From assembly GCA_017472105.1 (NCBI GenBank), contig JAFUQY010000152.1, forward strand, positions 1-6,945: a stretch of DNA of 6,945 nucleotides, in the 5' to 3' direction. Position numbers and translations under genes: made by a program. The notes below the pieces were generated by a model that was not told where the DNA came from, searched no databases, and was given only the letters and a program-made list of their open reading frames with translations. Numbering within the stretch: position 1 is the first letter of the stretch; each line of letters starts with the position of its first letter. Origin of the DNA: Clostridia bacterium (GTDB lineage: Bacteria; Bacillota_A; Clostridia; Oscillospirales; CAG-272). Shown here piece by piece: positions 1 to 5,171 of this stretch.

Positions 1-221
1 AGGACACCCACACCATTCCCTATGACTGCGGCTGCAGCATGAACTGGAACAACATCACGCAGGCACTCGGCGAGATCGACTATCAGGGCGACTTCACCTA
101 CGAGGCGGACAATTTCCTCGCGCGGTTTGACGCCTCCAATATCGAAATCGGCGTGAATCACATGGTTGCCGTCGCACGTATGCTCATGGAAAAGATCGAC
201 GCGGCACGTCCTCAGAAATAA
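1..221 (+). CDS. Sugar phosphate isomerase/epimerase-like protein, C-terminal end (5' truncated)
   Basis: The reading frame is open from the first complete codon (position 3) to a TAA at 219-221, giving about 72 C-terminal residues. The ATG at 39 lies inside this frame and is probably an internal methionine, because the residues before it (DTHTIPYDCGCSMNW) continue the same fold signature. The series H-T-I-P-Y-D-x-G, then N-W-N-N-I, then GDFTYEAD resembles the last strands of xylose isomerase-like TIM-barrel enzymes (AP endonuclease family 2 fold). There the pattern is a D-x-H loop, a G-x-I-x-W segment and a final strand ending in a metal-binding Glu, here E33 counting the first visible Asp as residue 1. 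That family isomerises or epimerises sugars using a divalent metal in the cytoplasm. The substrate cannot be told from this fragment. A terminator follows 17 bases after the stop, so this is the last gene of its transcript. Confidence 0.72.
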   Translation, partial: DTHTIPYDCGCSMNWNNITQALGEIDYQGDFTYEADNFLARFDASNIEIGVNHMVAVARMLMEKIDAARPQK

Positions 222-238
222 ACCCGCATAAATAACAG

Positions 239-279
239 AACACCGTCCGATGGAATTCATCCGTCAGGCGGTGTTTTTT
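239..279 (+). terminator. Rho-independent terminator after the epimerase-like gene
   Basis: Outer arms AACACCG (239-245) and CGGTGTT (269-275) pair, with a further GATG/CATC pairing inside, and a run of six T follows (274-279). It lies between two convergent genes. On the minus strand the downstream side is less T-rich (TGTTCTGTTATTT), so it may also end the EEP transcript, but less strongly. Confidence 0.78.
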
Positions 280-285
280 GCGGTT

Positions 286-1131
286 TCAGAATTCGATGTC
301 AATCCAGACCGGGAAGTGGTCGGAGAGCGGCAGGTAGGAGTCGGCGATGTAACGGTCAAAGCGTTTCACGAATCCGTCCGGGATATTGCGCACCATGATG
401 TGGTCGATGGAATTTTTGAATCCCTTCGGGGTGTACGGCGAGAATCCGTTGTCACCGCAGGGATGCCATCCGTTGGTCTCTTCCGCGTAGTCGGCGGCGA
501 TGTCGTGCGCGTGGAGGAATCCGGCATCGAAGGCATACCGCACAGCCTGCGAATCATAATCCGCATTGAAGTCACCGACGATGACTGCCGGGCAGTTGTA
601 TTTCGCCTGGAATTCTCCGATTTTCGCGATCACCAGTCCGATCTGATATGCCCGCGCTTCATCGGAGCCGTACTGATAATGACCGGAGTTCGGATTGGAG
701 CTCTTCCACCACAGATGCGTGGAGGTAAAGAGGAGCAGCTTGCCGTCGTCCTTTGTTCGGAATACGGCGATCGTGAAGGATTTCGTGCGGCCGTTGTTGA
801 AGCATCCTTCAAATCCGGGGCATTCGTCCGGGTAGAGCGCGTGATACGAATCCACCAGCTCCAGCTTGTCCGTGCGGTAGAGAACCGGCGTGTCGCGTCC
901 CCAGAGAAGGGCGTACGGGAGCTCACGCTTTTGCAGATTTCCCATCAGCTCGTCGATCATCAGGGGCGACACCTCCTGCATACCCACGACGTCCGGGGCG
1001 GTAATGCCGTAAACTTCAGCGAATCCGGCTTCCCGTGCGGCGGCGGAACAGTCCATGCCCATCTCGATCCACTTCGGACGATTGGAGTCCACCTTCCATT
1101 GGTTGTTGCTCATCAGTCTCAGCTTGCTCAT
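286..1131 (-). CDS. Endonuclease/exonuclease/phosphatase (EEP) family hydrolase
   Basis: This 281-residue protein has the ordered motifs of the DNase I-like EEP superfamily of metal-dependent phosphodiesterases and phosphatases. MQE (51-53) carries the metal-binding Glu, and STH (137-139) is the strand-end motif. GDFN (186-189) carries the catalytic Asp-Asn pair, IDHI (242-245) follows, and SDHFPV (270-275) supplies the final Asp-His. The length and motif spacing fit a complete single-domain enzyme. There is no signal peptide or membrane segment, so it is probably cytoplasmic. The start at 1131 is chosen because AGGAGG lies 6 bases upstream and a promoter lies just before that. The frame stays open to 1233, but that extension runs through the promoter. 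The substrate could be a nucleic acid, a phospholipid or a small phosphoester, and the sequence does not decide. It stands alone, divergent from the HD gene and convergent with the epimerase-like gene. Confidence 0.9.
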   Translation of the reverse strand: MSKLRLMSNNQWKVDSNRPKWIEMGMDCSAAAREAGFAEVYGITAPDVVGMQEVSPLMIDELMGNLQKRELPYALLWGRDTPVLYRTDKLELVDSYHALYPDECPGFEGCFNNGRTKSFTIAVFRTKDDGKLLLFTSTHLWWKSSNPNSGHYQYGSDEARAYQIGLVIAKIGEFQAKYNCPAVIVGDFNADYDSQAVRYAFDAGFLHAHDIAADYAEETNGWHPCGDNGFSPYTPKGFKNSIDHIMVRNIPDGFVKRFDRYIADSYLPLSDHFPVWIDIEF

Positions 1132-1137
1132 GATGCA

Positions 1138-1143
1138 CCTCCT
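1138..1143 (-). promoter_or_regulatory. Ribosome binding site of the EEP gene
   Basis: AGGAGG on the minus strand, 6 bases before the ATG at 1131. It decides the start against the longer open frame that begins at 1233. Confidence 0.9.
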
Positions 1144-1156
1144 GTGCGTTTTTTTC

Positions 1157-1185
1157 AGTATAGCACATTTTTTCCGGTTTTGCAA
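1157..1185 (-). promoter_or_regulatory. SigA-type promoter of the EEP gene
   Basis: Read on the minus strand, TTGCAA (1180-1185) is followed after exactly 17 bases by TATACT (1157-1162), with a TGC extended -10 element before it. The predicted transcript starts about 20 bases before the AGGAGG. Confidence 0.85.
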
Positions 1186-1230
1186 CGCTGAGTTTTTATT
1201 GATGGCAGAATCTTCCGGAAGAAATTTTAA

Positions 1231-1263
1231 CAAAACGCAAACAAAACCGAATCAAAACAGCAA
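1231..1263 (+). repeat. Three tandem 11-bp CAAAAC units between divergent promoters
   Basis: CAAAAC recurs at 1231, 1242 and 1253, exactly 11 bases apart. The units are CAAAACGCAAA, CAAAACCGAAT and CAAAACAGCAA. The phasing is close to one helical turn, and the array ends 11 bases before the -10 box of the HD gene, where a -35 box would normally lie. It could be a curved A-tract region or an activator site; that role is inference. Confidence 0.6.
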
Positions 1264-1274
1264 CGCCGCGGCAG

Positions 1275-1280
1275 TATAAT
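1275..1280 (+). promoter_or_regulatory. -10 box of the HD-domain gene
   Basis: A perfect TATAAT. No recognisable -35 lies 16-18 bases upstream (TCAAAA at 17), so the promoter may depend on an activator or on the phased A-tracts. The expected start of transcription near 1287 excludes the GTG at 1283 as the translation start. Confidence 0.6.
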
Positions 1281-1309
1281 GGGTGAAAAACAACAGAAAG
1301 AGCAGGCTT

Positions 1310-1816
1310 ATGGACGAAAAAGAATTCTGGCGTGCGGTGCGGGACGTCGTCCGGTCCGAGGAATACCGGAAAATGCGGAGCTACCGGCATCACATCAAGG
1401 GCAGTGTGTACGATCACTCCATCAAGACCGCGTGGCTGTGCTGGCAGCATCACCGCAGGTTCGGGACAAAGATCGACCTCGATTCCTTCGTGAGAGGGGC
1501 GCTCCTGCACGACTACTACCTCTACGACTGGCACGATTTTCCGCACCGCCGCCACCGACTGAGCCACGGCTTCACGCATCCCGCACGTGCGCTGCAAAAT
1601 GCGTCTGAGAAATATCCGGACCTGACGCCGATGGAGCGGGACATGATTCTGCGGCACATGTTTCCCCTGACTCCGATTCCGCCGAGGACAAAAGCGGGCT
1701 GGCTCCTGTGCTTCTACGACAAAATTGCCGCTGTCAGCGATTATTTCGGCGAAAATCACTGGAAAACACCGCCGAAACGGAAGAAAATCCGCATTACACG
1801 CCGGCGGGCGCACTAA
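1310..1816 (+). CDS. HD-domain phosphohydrolase
   Basis: A 168-residue protein of the HD superfamily, whose members hydrolyse phosphate esters of nucleotides or signalling molecules with a bound metal. Visible candidate ligands are H36 in YDHS, the defining H67-D68 in GALLHDYYLYDW, H86 and H90 in SHGFTHP, H116 in RHMF, and D137 in YDKIA. The order H...HD...H...D matches the family. No second catalytic or sensor domain is present, and there is no membrane segment. The last 17 residues are strongly basic (KRKK, RRR). The ATG at 1310 is preferred because a TATAAT at 1275-1280 leaves room for only a short leader. An in-frame GTG at 1283 would add nine residues but lies at or before the likely transcript start. 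The ribosome binding site is weak (AGCAGG at only 3 bases, or the GAAAGAG just before it). The substrate is unknown. Confidence 0.85.
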   Translation: MDEKEFWRAVRDVVRSEEYRKMRSYRHHIKGSVYDHSIKTAWLCWQHHRRFGTKIDLDSFVRGALLHDYYLYDWHDFPHRRHRLSHGFTHPARALQNASEKYPDLTPMERDMILRHMFPLTPIPPRTKAGWLLCFYDKIAAVSDYFGENHWKTPPKRKKIRITRRRAH

Positions 1817-2583
1817 TCTTCATATCTTTCCGTGTTCCACAGCTCACGTCTGCCGGCAGTTTTCCGCAGGGCATCGAAGTGAGCTTTTTCGTCGTCCCCG
1901 GCGTTCGGGTAAATCAGAAGCGAGAGGATGCATTCCGCGCTATCAAGCAGTTCCGTGAAGTAGGCGTGTATGCCTTCATTCTGCGTCTCACCCGGCATGG
2001 CGTGATAAATCAGCGCGGGACGTGTCTGGCAGATCTCCGGCATGCCGTCCGCGAGTTCACGGATCCGCTCGAATCTGCCCATGCCGCGGTAGAGATAGCA
2101 CAGCATCTGCGTGGTCTGATTCCGCAGTTTCGGATCCGTGCAGTGTGCGGCGATGGTTTCCTCATGTTCAACCGTGCGGTTCAGGTAGTCAAGCTCCGTG
2201 AATTCCGGATATGCCGCGCCCATGCTGTACGTCTCCGCCAGTGCCGCCATCAGCCGGAACGATCGCGGGTGCTTTTCCAGTGCCGTTTCAAGCAGTCTGA
2301 CGCGGCGGCGGTATTCGTCGTGATCCTGAGACGAGAGCTGTGCGGCGTCCCGGAGAATTCCGTCGATCTCCCGCTCTGTGAAACAGCCGTTGTCCGTCAG
2401 AAGAGTGTCGCATGTGACGTGCAGGGCATCCGCAAGACGCGCAATGACCGTCACATCCGGGAGGGATTCGTTCCGCTCCCACTTGGAGACCGCCTGATAG
2501 GACACCGCAACCTCAGCCGCCAGTTTTTCCTGCGTCAGTTCGTTTTTCAGCCGGTAATGCCGGATTTTTTCACCGATTGTCAT
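1813..2583 (-). CDS. XRE-family transcriptional regulator with helical C-terminal domain
   Basis: A 256-residue protein. Residues 5-60 form a Cro/C1-type helix-turn-helix: IGEKIRHYRLKNELTQEKLA, then SYQAVSKWERNESLPD, then a stabilising helix ending near TLL at 60-62. Residues of about 85-250 are predominantly helical and rich in Leu, Ala and Glu (for example LLETALEKH, RLMAALAETY), resembling TPR-like repeats found in larger clostridial XRE regulators. Such C-terminal regions usually bind a peptide, protein or small ligand, and none can be named here. The start at 2583 has AAGGAGG 8 bases upstream and a good promoter. The frame stays open to 2820, but that extension crosses the promoter and overlaps the neighbouring kinase gene. 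It is divergent from the kinase gene, which is a plausible target, and tail-to-tail with the HD gene. Confidence 0.88.
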   Translation of the reverse strand: MTIGEKIRHYRLKNELTQEKLAAEVAVSYQAVSKWERNESLPDVTVIARLADALHVTCDTLLTDNGCFTEREIDGILRDAAQLSSQDHDEYRRRVRLLETALEKHPRSFRLMAALAETYSMGAAYPEFTELDYLNRTVEHEETIAAHCTDPKLRNQTTQMLCYLYRGMGRFERIRELADGMPEICQTRPALIYHAMPGETQNEGIHAYFTELLDSAECILSLLIYPNAGDDEKAHFDALRKTAGRRELWNTERYED

Positions 2584-2591
2584 GCTGTAAT

Positions 2592-2598
2592 CCTCCTT
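2592..2598 (-). promoter_or_regulatory. Ribosome binding site of the XRE regulator
   Basis: AAGGAGG on the minus strand, 8 bases before the ATG at 2583. It rules out the 79-residue upstream extension of the open frame. Confidence 0.9.
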
Positions 2599-2613
2599 GA
2601 TTGGTGTGAATAC

Positions 2614-2642
2614 AGTATAGCACAAAAATTCCGGCAGGGCAA
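2614..2642 (-). promoter_or_regulatory. SigA-type promoter of the XRE regulator
   Basis: On the minus strand, TTGCCC (2637-2642), a 17-base spacer, then TATACT (2614-2619) with a TGC extended -10. The core TGTGCTATACTG is identical to that of the EEP gene promoter and of the lipoprotein promoter at 5119. Confidence 0.8.
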
Positions 2643-2700
2643 TAACGCCGTCGGACAGGGATTTTTCCACCATGGGTTGAGTCAAATCGGATCCGGCTTC

Positions 2701-2729
2701 TTGACGCGCGCGCGAACGCATGATATAAT
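2701..2729 (+). promoter_or_regulatory. SigA-type promoter of the P-loop kinase gene
   Basis: TTGACG (2701-2706), a 17-base spacer, then a perfect TATAAT (2724-2729) preceded by TGA as an extended -10. The spacer contains a run of alternating CG (2705-2714). It lies about 60 bases from the divergent XRE promoter, close enough for shared control. Confidence 0.88.
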
Positions 2730-2768
2730 GTAGAAAAACTAAGATGCGGAAAACAACGGAGGCATGCG

Positions 2769-3248
2769 ATGGCAAAGGTAATTCTGATCTGCGGAAAAAT
2801 TTGCAGCGGCAAGACGACATACGCCCATCTCCTGCGTCAGCGGTACGGCGGGGCTCTTTTGTCCGTGGATGAAATCATGCTGGCAATGTTCGGTCAGCAC
2901 TGCGGAGAACGGCACGACGAATACGCCGCGAACACACAGCGGTATCTTTTCGCGAAATCCGCCGAGCTGGCTGAAACCGGAATCGACGTGATCCTCGACT
3001 GGGGATTCTGGACGAAGGCAGGGAGGGATGCGGCACGTGCGTTTTACCGGGAGCGGGACATTCCCTGCGAATTCCACGCGATCGATATCCCGGATGAAGT
3101 ATGGCACGAACGGCTGAAAAAACGGAACGCTGAGGTTCGGCTCGATCCGACGCTTGCATACTACGTGGACGAAAACCTCGCCGCCAAGTTCGGGAGCCGG
3201 TTCGAGATGCCGGACGACAGTGAGATCGACGTCTGGGTGCGCGGATAA
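2769..3248 (+). CDS. Small P-loop kinase / AAA family ATPase
   Basis: A 159-residue soluble protein. The Walker A loop GKICSGKTT spans residues 9-17 right after the first strand (VILIC). D34 in LSVDE is the usual acidic residue of the second strand. VILDWGFW (74-81) followed by R86 is a hallmark of a family of predicted kinases related to zeta toxin and chloramphenicol phosphotransferase (AAA_33 type). The segment HERLKKRN (113-120) is the arginine-rich lid, and FEMPDDSEID near the C-terminus is also typical of that family. It probably transfers a phosphate from ATP to a small molecule, but the acceptor is unknown. The start has GGAGG 6 bases upstream and a strong promoter. It is a single-gene transcript closed by a terminator. 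A toxin role is possible but unsupported: the adjacent XRE protein is too large for a typical antitoxin and is divergent. Confidence 0.85.
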   Translation: MAKVILICGKICSGKTTYAHLLRQRYGGALLSVDEIMLAMFGQHCGERHDEYAANTQRYLFAKSAELAETGIDVILDWGFWTKAGRDAARAFYRERDIPCEFHAIDIPDEVWHERLKKRNAEVRLDPTLAYYVDENLAAKFGSRFEMPDDSEIDVWVRG

Positions 3249-3261
3249 CCGAATACCGGAG

Positions 3262-3299
3262 AGCTCCTCGGGATGCACAGTCCCGGGCGGGCTTTTTTT
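3262..3299 (+). terminator. Rho-independent terminator after the kinase gene
   Basis: AGCTCCTCGGGA (3262-3273) pairs with TCCCGGGCGGGCT (3281-3293) through 12 base pairs with one bulged C, a 7-base loop, and seven T at 3293-3299. It isolates the kinase gene from the iscS promoter. Confidence 0.9.
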
Positions 3300-3329
3300 C
3301 TGTTTTCTGGATGTTATGCTGAATTTGCA

Positions 3330-3356
3330 TTTTACCTATTGACATGGTAGGTAAAA
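3330..3356 (+). promoter_or_regulatory. Operator 1: inverted repeat over the iscS -35 box
   Basis: TTTTACCTA (3330-3338) and TAGGTAAAA (3348-3356) are perfect 9-bp inverted arms with a 9-base centre, and the -35 hexamer (3339-3344) lies inside it. A dimer bound here would block RNA polymerase. The probable ligand is the Rrf2/IscR-like protein encoded at 6277, by inference from position and gene content. Confidence 0.75.
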
Positions 3357-3367
3357 CATGCTATAAT
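3339..3367 (+). promoter_or_regulatory. Consensus SigA promoter of iscS-iscU
   Basis: TTGACA (3339-3344), a 17-base spacer and TATAAT (3362-3367), with a TGC extended -10. Every position matches consensus, so unrepressed output should be high. This fits a gene pair held down by the repressor sites that overlap it. Transcription should begin near 3374. Confidence 0.93.
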
Positions 3368-3372
3368 ACAGA

Positions 3373-3393
3373 TACCAACCAAGATGGTGGGTA
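3373..3393 (+). promoter_or_regulatory. Operator 2: inverted repeat at the iscS transcription start
   Basis: TACCAACC (3373-3380) and GGTGGGTA (3386-3393) form 8-bp arms with one mismatch around AAGAT. Shifted by exactly 40 bases it matches operator 1 (3333-3353) at 15 of 21 positions, including the outer TACC and the block ATGGT, one variable base, then GGTA. The pair looks like two sites for one protein. Confidence 0.68.
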
Positions 3394-3407
3394 AATCAAG
3401 AAACACC

Positions 3408-3416
3408 GGAGAGGAG
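3408..3416 (+). promoter_or_regulatory. Ribosome binding site of iscS
   Basis: GGAGAGGAG, ending 6 bases before the ATG at 3423. It rules out the in-frame ATG at 3384, which lies inside operator 2 about ten bases from the transcript start with no binding site. Confidence 0.88.
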
Positions 3417-3422
3417 AATCAC

Positions 3423-4610
3423 ATGATCTATCTCGACAACGCGGCAACCACAAAAATGAGCAGACGCGCCATTGACGCTATGCTTCCTTATATGAACGAA
3501 ATTTACGGAAATCCCTCCAGTCTGCATACCGCCGGTCAGCTGGCGAAAGAAGCACTGGAAAATGCACGTGCACGGATCGCGAAGGTACTCGGATGCGACG
3601 CACGGGAGATCACCTTCACCTCCGGCGGCAGTGAGGCGGACAATCAGGCAATTGTTTCCGCGGCACGTCTGGGCGAAAAGAAGGGAAAGCGGCACATCAT
3701 CTCCACGGCATTCGAGCATCACGCCGTACTCCACACACTGGACAAGCTGGCGAAGGAGGGCTTTGAAATCACCCTGCTGGATGTGCATGAAAACGGTCTG
3801 GTCACACCGGACGAAGTCGCAGACGCCATCCGTGAGGACACCGCACTTGTGACCGTGATGTACGCCAACAACGAAATCGGCACAATTCAGCCCATCGCGG
3901 AAATCGGAAAAATCTGCCGTGAGCGGGGCGTACTCTTCCACACCGACGCGGTTCAGGCAGCCGGACACCTTGCCATCGACGTAAAAGCGCAGAATATCGA
4001 CATGCTGTCCCTGTCCGCACACAAATTCCACGGTCCCAAGGGCGTCGGCGTGCTGTATGCGAAAAAGGGAATCCGGCTGACCAACGTCATCGAAGGCGGC
4101 GCACAGGAGAGAGGGAAGCGCGGCGGCACCGAAAACATCCCCGGAATCATGGGAGCGGCGGCGGCACTCGAAGAAGCAGCGGAGCATCTTGACGAAAACG
4201 CAGCGAAAATGACCGCACTCCGCGACCGCCTGATCGAAGGACTCAGCGAAATCCCGCATTCCATCCTCAACGGTGACCGGGTATCGAGACTGCCGAACAA
4301 TGTCAGCTTCTGCTTTGAAGGAATCGAGGGCGAATCGCTCCTGCTTCTCCTTGACGACAAAGGCATCAGCGCGTCGTCCGGGTCCGCGTGCACATCCGGT
4401 TCGCTCGATCCGAGCCACGTGCTTCTCGCAATCGGCAGAGTGCATGAAATCGCCCACGGCTCGCTCCGGCTGACGCTGTCGGATGAAACCACCGTTGACG
4501 AAATCGAAGAAACCATCACCTCCGTGAAGGACGTCGTCGCGTATCTGAGAAGCATCTCTCCCGTATGGCGCGACCTGACGGAAGGAAAACAGGAATTCGT
4601 GATCCGCTGA
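3423..4610 (+). CDS. iscS: Cysteine desulfurase (IscS/NifS family)
   Basis: A 395-residue PLP enzyme that removes sulfur from L-cysteine as a persulfide and hands it to the scaffold for Fe-S clusters, and in many bacteria also to tRNA thiolation. Visible landmarks are YLDNAATT (3-10) and TSGGSEADN (66-74). H99 in AFEHH is the PLP-stacking histidine. D175 and Q178 in HTDAVQ contact the cofactor. K201 in SAHKFHGPKG forms the Schiff base, and C323 in SSGSACTSGSLDPSHV is the persulfide-forming cysteine. That loop and the overall length fit group I (IscS/NifS) rather than SufS. The protein is complete and shows no missing residue. It starts at 3423 behind a good ribosome binding site, and iscU follows 51 bases downstream in the same direction, so the two are very likely cotranscribed under the twin operators upstream. 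Confidence 0.96.
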   Translation: MIYLDNAATTKMSRRAIDAMLPYMNEIYGNPSSLHTAGQLAKEALENARARIAKVLGCDAREITFTSGGSEADNQAIVSAARLGEKKGKRHIISTAFEHHAVLHTLDKLAKEGFEITLLDVHENGLVTPDEVADAIREDTALVTVMYANNEIGTIQPIAEIGKICRERGVLFHTDAVQAAGHLAIDVKAQNIDMLSLSAHKFHGPKGVGVLYAKKGIRLTNVIEGGAQERGKRGGTENIPGIMGAAAALEEAAEHLDENAAKMTALRDRLIEGLSEIPHSILNGDRVSRLPNNVSFCFEGIEGESLLLLLDDKGISASSGSACTSGSLDPSHVLLAIGRVHEIAHGSLRLTLSDETTVDEIEETITSVKDVVAYLRSISPVWRDLTEGKQEFVIR

Positions 4611-4661
4611 GACGGCACGGATGACGGAAAAATCATATAATTACAGAACAGGAGAAAAATT

Positions 4662-5099
4662 ATGGCATTATACAGCGAAAAGGTAATGGATCATTTCCGC
4701 AATCCCCGCAACGTGGGTGTGATTGAGAACGCGGACGGCGTCGGTCAGGTCGGCAACGCAAAATGCGGCGATATCATGAAAATCTATCTGAAAATCGAAA
4801 ACGACATCATCGAGGACGTGAAGTTTGAAACCTTCGGATGCGGCAGTGCGATTGCGTCCAGCTCCATGGCGACCGAGCTCATCAAGGGCAAACCCGTCTC
4901 CGATGCAATGGAGCTGACCAACAAAGCCGTTGCCGAGGCCCTGGACGGACTGCCGGCGCACAAGCTGCACTGCTCCGTTCTCGCGGAAGAGGCAATCCGC
5001 AAGGCGCTCAAGGACTACTTCGACAGAAACGGCATTCCCTATGATCCCGCACTCTTCCCGGATGAGGAGGACGAAGAGGAAGCGTACGACGAGGATTGA
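4662..5099 (+). CDS. iscU: Fe-S cluster assembly scaffold (IscU / NifU N-terminal type)
   Basis: A 145-residue scaffold on which Fe-S clusters are built from the sulfur of IscS before transfer to client proteins. It opens with the typical MALYSEKVMDHFRNPRNVG. The three cluster ligands are C35 in GNAKCGD, C60 in FGCGSAIASSS and C104 in KLHCS, with D37 and H103 beside them. The spacing C35-C60 (25) and C60-C104 (44) matches IscU/NifU and lacks the extra insertion seen in SufU between the second and third cysteines. Residues 134-145 form a very acidic tail (DEEDEEEAYDED) that the catalytic fold does not need. AGGAG sits 7 bases before the ATG. The stop codon overlaps the -35 box of the next gene. 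No IscA, HscA/HscB or ferredoxin gene is visible, so this is a minimal two-gene ISC system. Confidence 0.96.
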   Translation: MALYSEKVMDHFRNPRNVGVIENADGVGQVGNAKCGDIMKIYLKIENDIIEDVKFETFGCGSAIASSSMATELIKGKPVSDAMELTNKAVAEALDGLPAHKLHCSVLAEEAIRKALKDYFDRNGIPYDPALFPDEEDEEEAYDED

Positions 5100-5124
5100 T
5101 TTATTCTCTGGTTTGTGCTATACT
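5096..5124 (+). promoter_or_regulatory. SigA-type promoter of the transglutaminase-like lipoprotein gene
   Basis: TTGATT (5096-5101), a 17-base spacer and TATACT (5119-5124) with a TGC extended -10. The -35 hexamer contains the iscU stop codon TGA (5097-5099). No terminator hairpin is seen between iscU and this promoter, so read-through from the isc operon is also possible. Confidence 0.8.
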
Positions 5125-5158
5125 GGCAGCATCCTGATTCTATATCTCAATACAGTAC

Positions 5159-5163
5159 GGAGG
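5159..5163 (+). promoter_or_regulatory. Ribosome binding site of the transglutaminase-like lipoprotein gene
   Basis: GGAGG, 8 bases before the ATG at 5172. It selects this start over the open frame from 5115, which would begin inside the promoter and hide the signal peptide. Confidence 0.88.
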
Positions 5164-5171
5164 TTGATCGG

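Noticed and set aside
250..1191. A 313-codon open frame on the plus strand opposite the EEP gene
   Set aside because: It is antisense to a gene with complete EEP motifs, has no ribosome binding site, starts inside the terminator and gives no recognisable protein; such frames are common opposite GC-rich genes.
1283..1309. GTG at 1283 as the start of the HD gene
   Set aside because: It lies three bases after the TATAAT, before the likely transcript start, and has no ribosome binding site.
1708..2733. A 341-codon plus-strand open frame overlapping the HD gene and running opposite the XRE gene
   Set aside because: It starts inside the HD gene in another frame and reads through the XRE promoter; the XRE protein has a clear helix-turn-helix, ribosome binding site and promoter.
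2769..3248. A toxin-antitoxin pair formed by the zeta-like kinase and the XRE protein
   Set aside because: The genes are divergent with separate promoters, the XRE protein is 256 residues with a TPR-like region, and the kinase fits a widespread small-molecule kinase family; nothing shows toxicity.
3396..4457. A 353-codon minus-strand open frame opposite iscS
   Set aside because: It is the shadow of a highly conserved cysteine desulfurase and shows no initiation signal or protein motif.
4635..4640. A TATAAT between iscS and iscU as a separate iscU promoter
   Set aside because: No -35-like hexamer is found at 16-18 bases, and the 51-base gap with the same orientation fits cotranscription.
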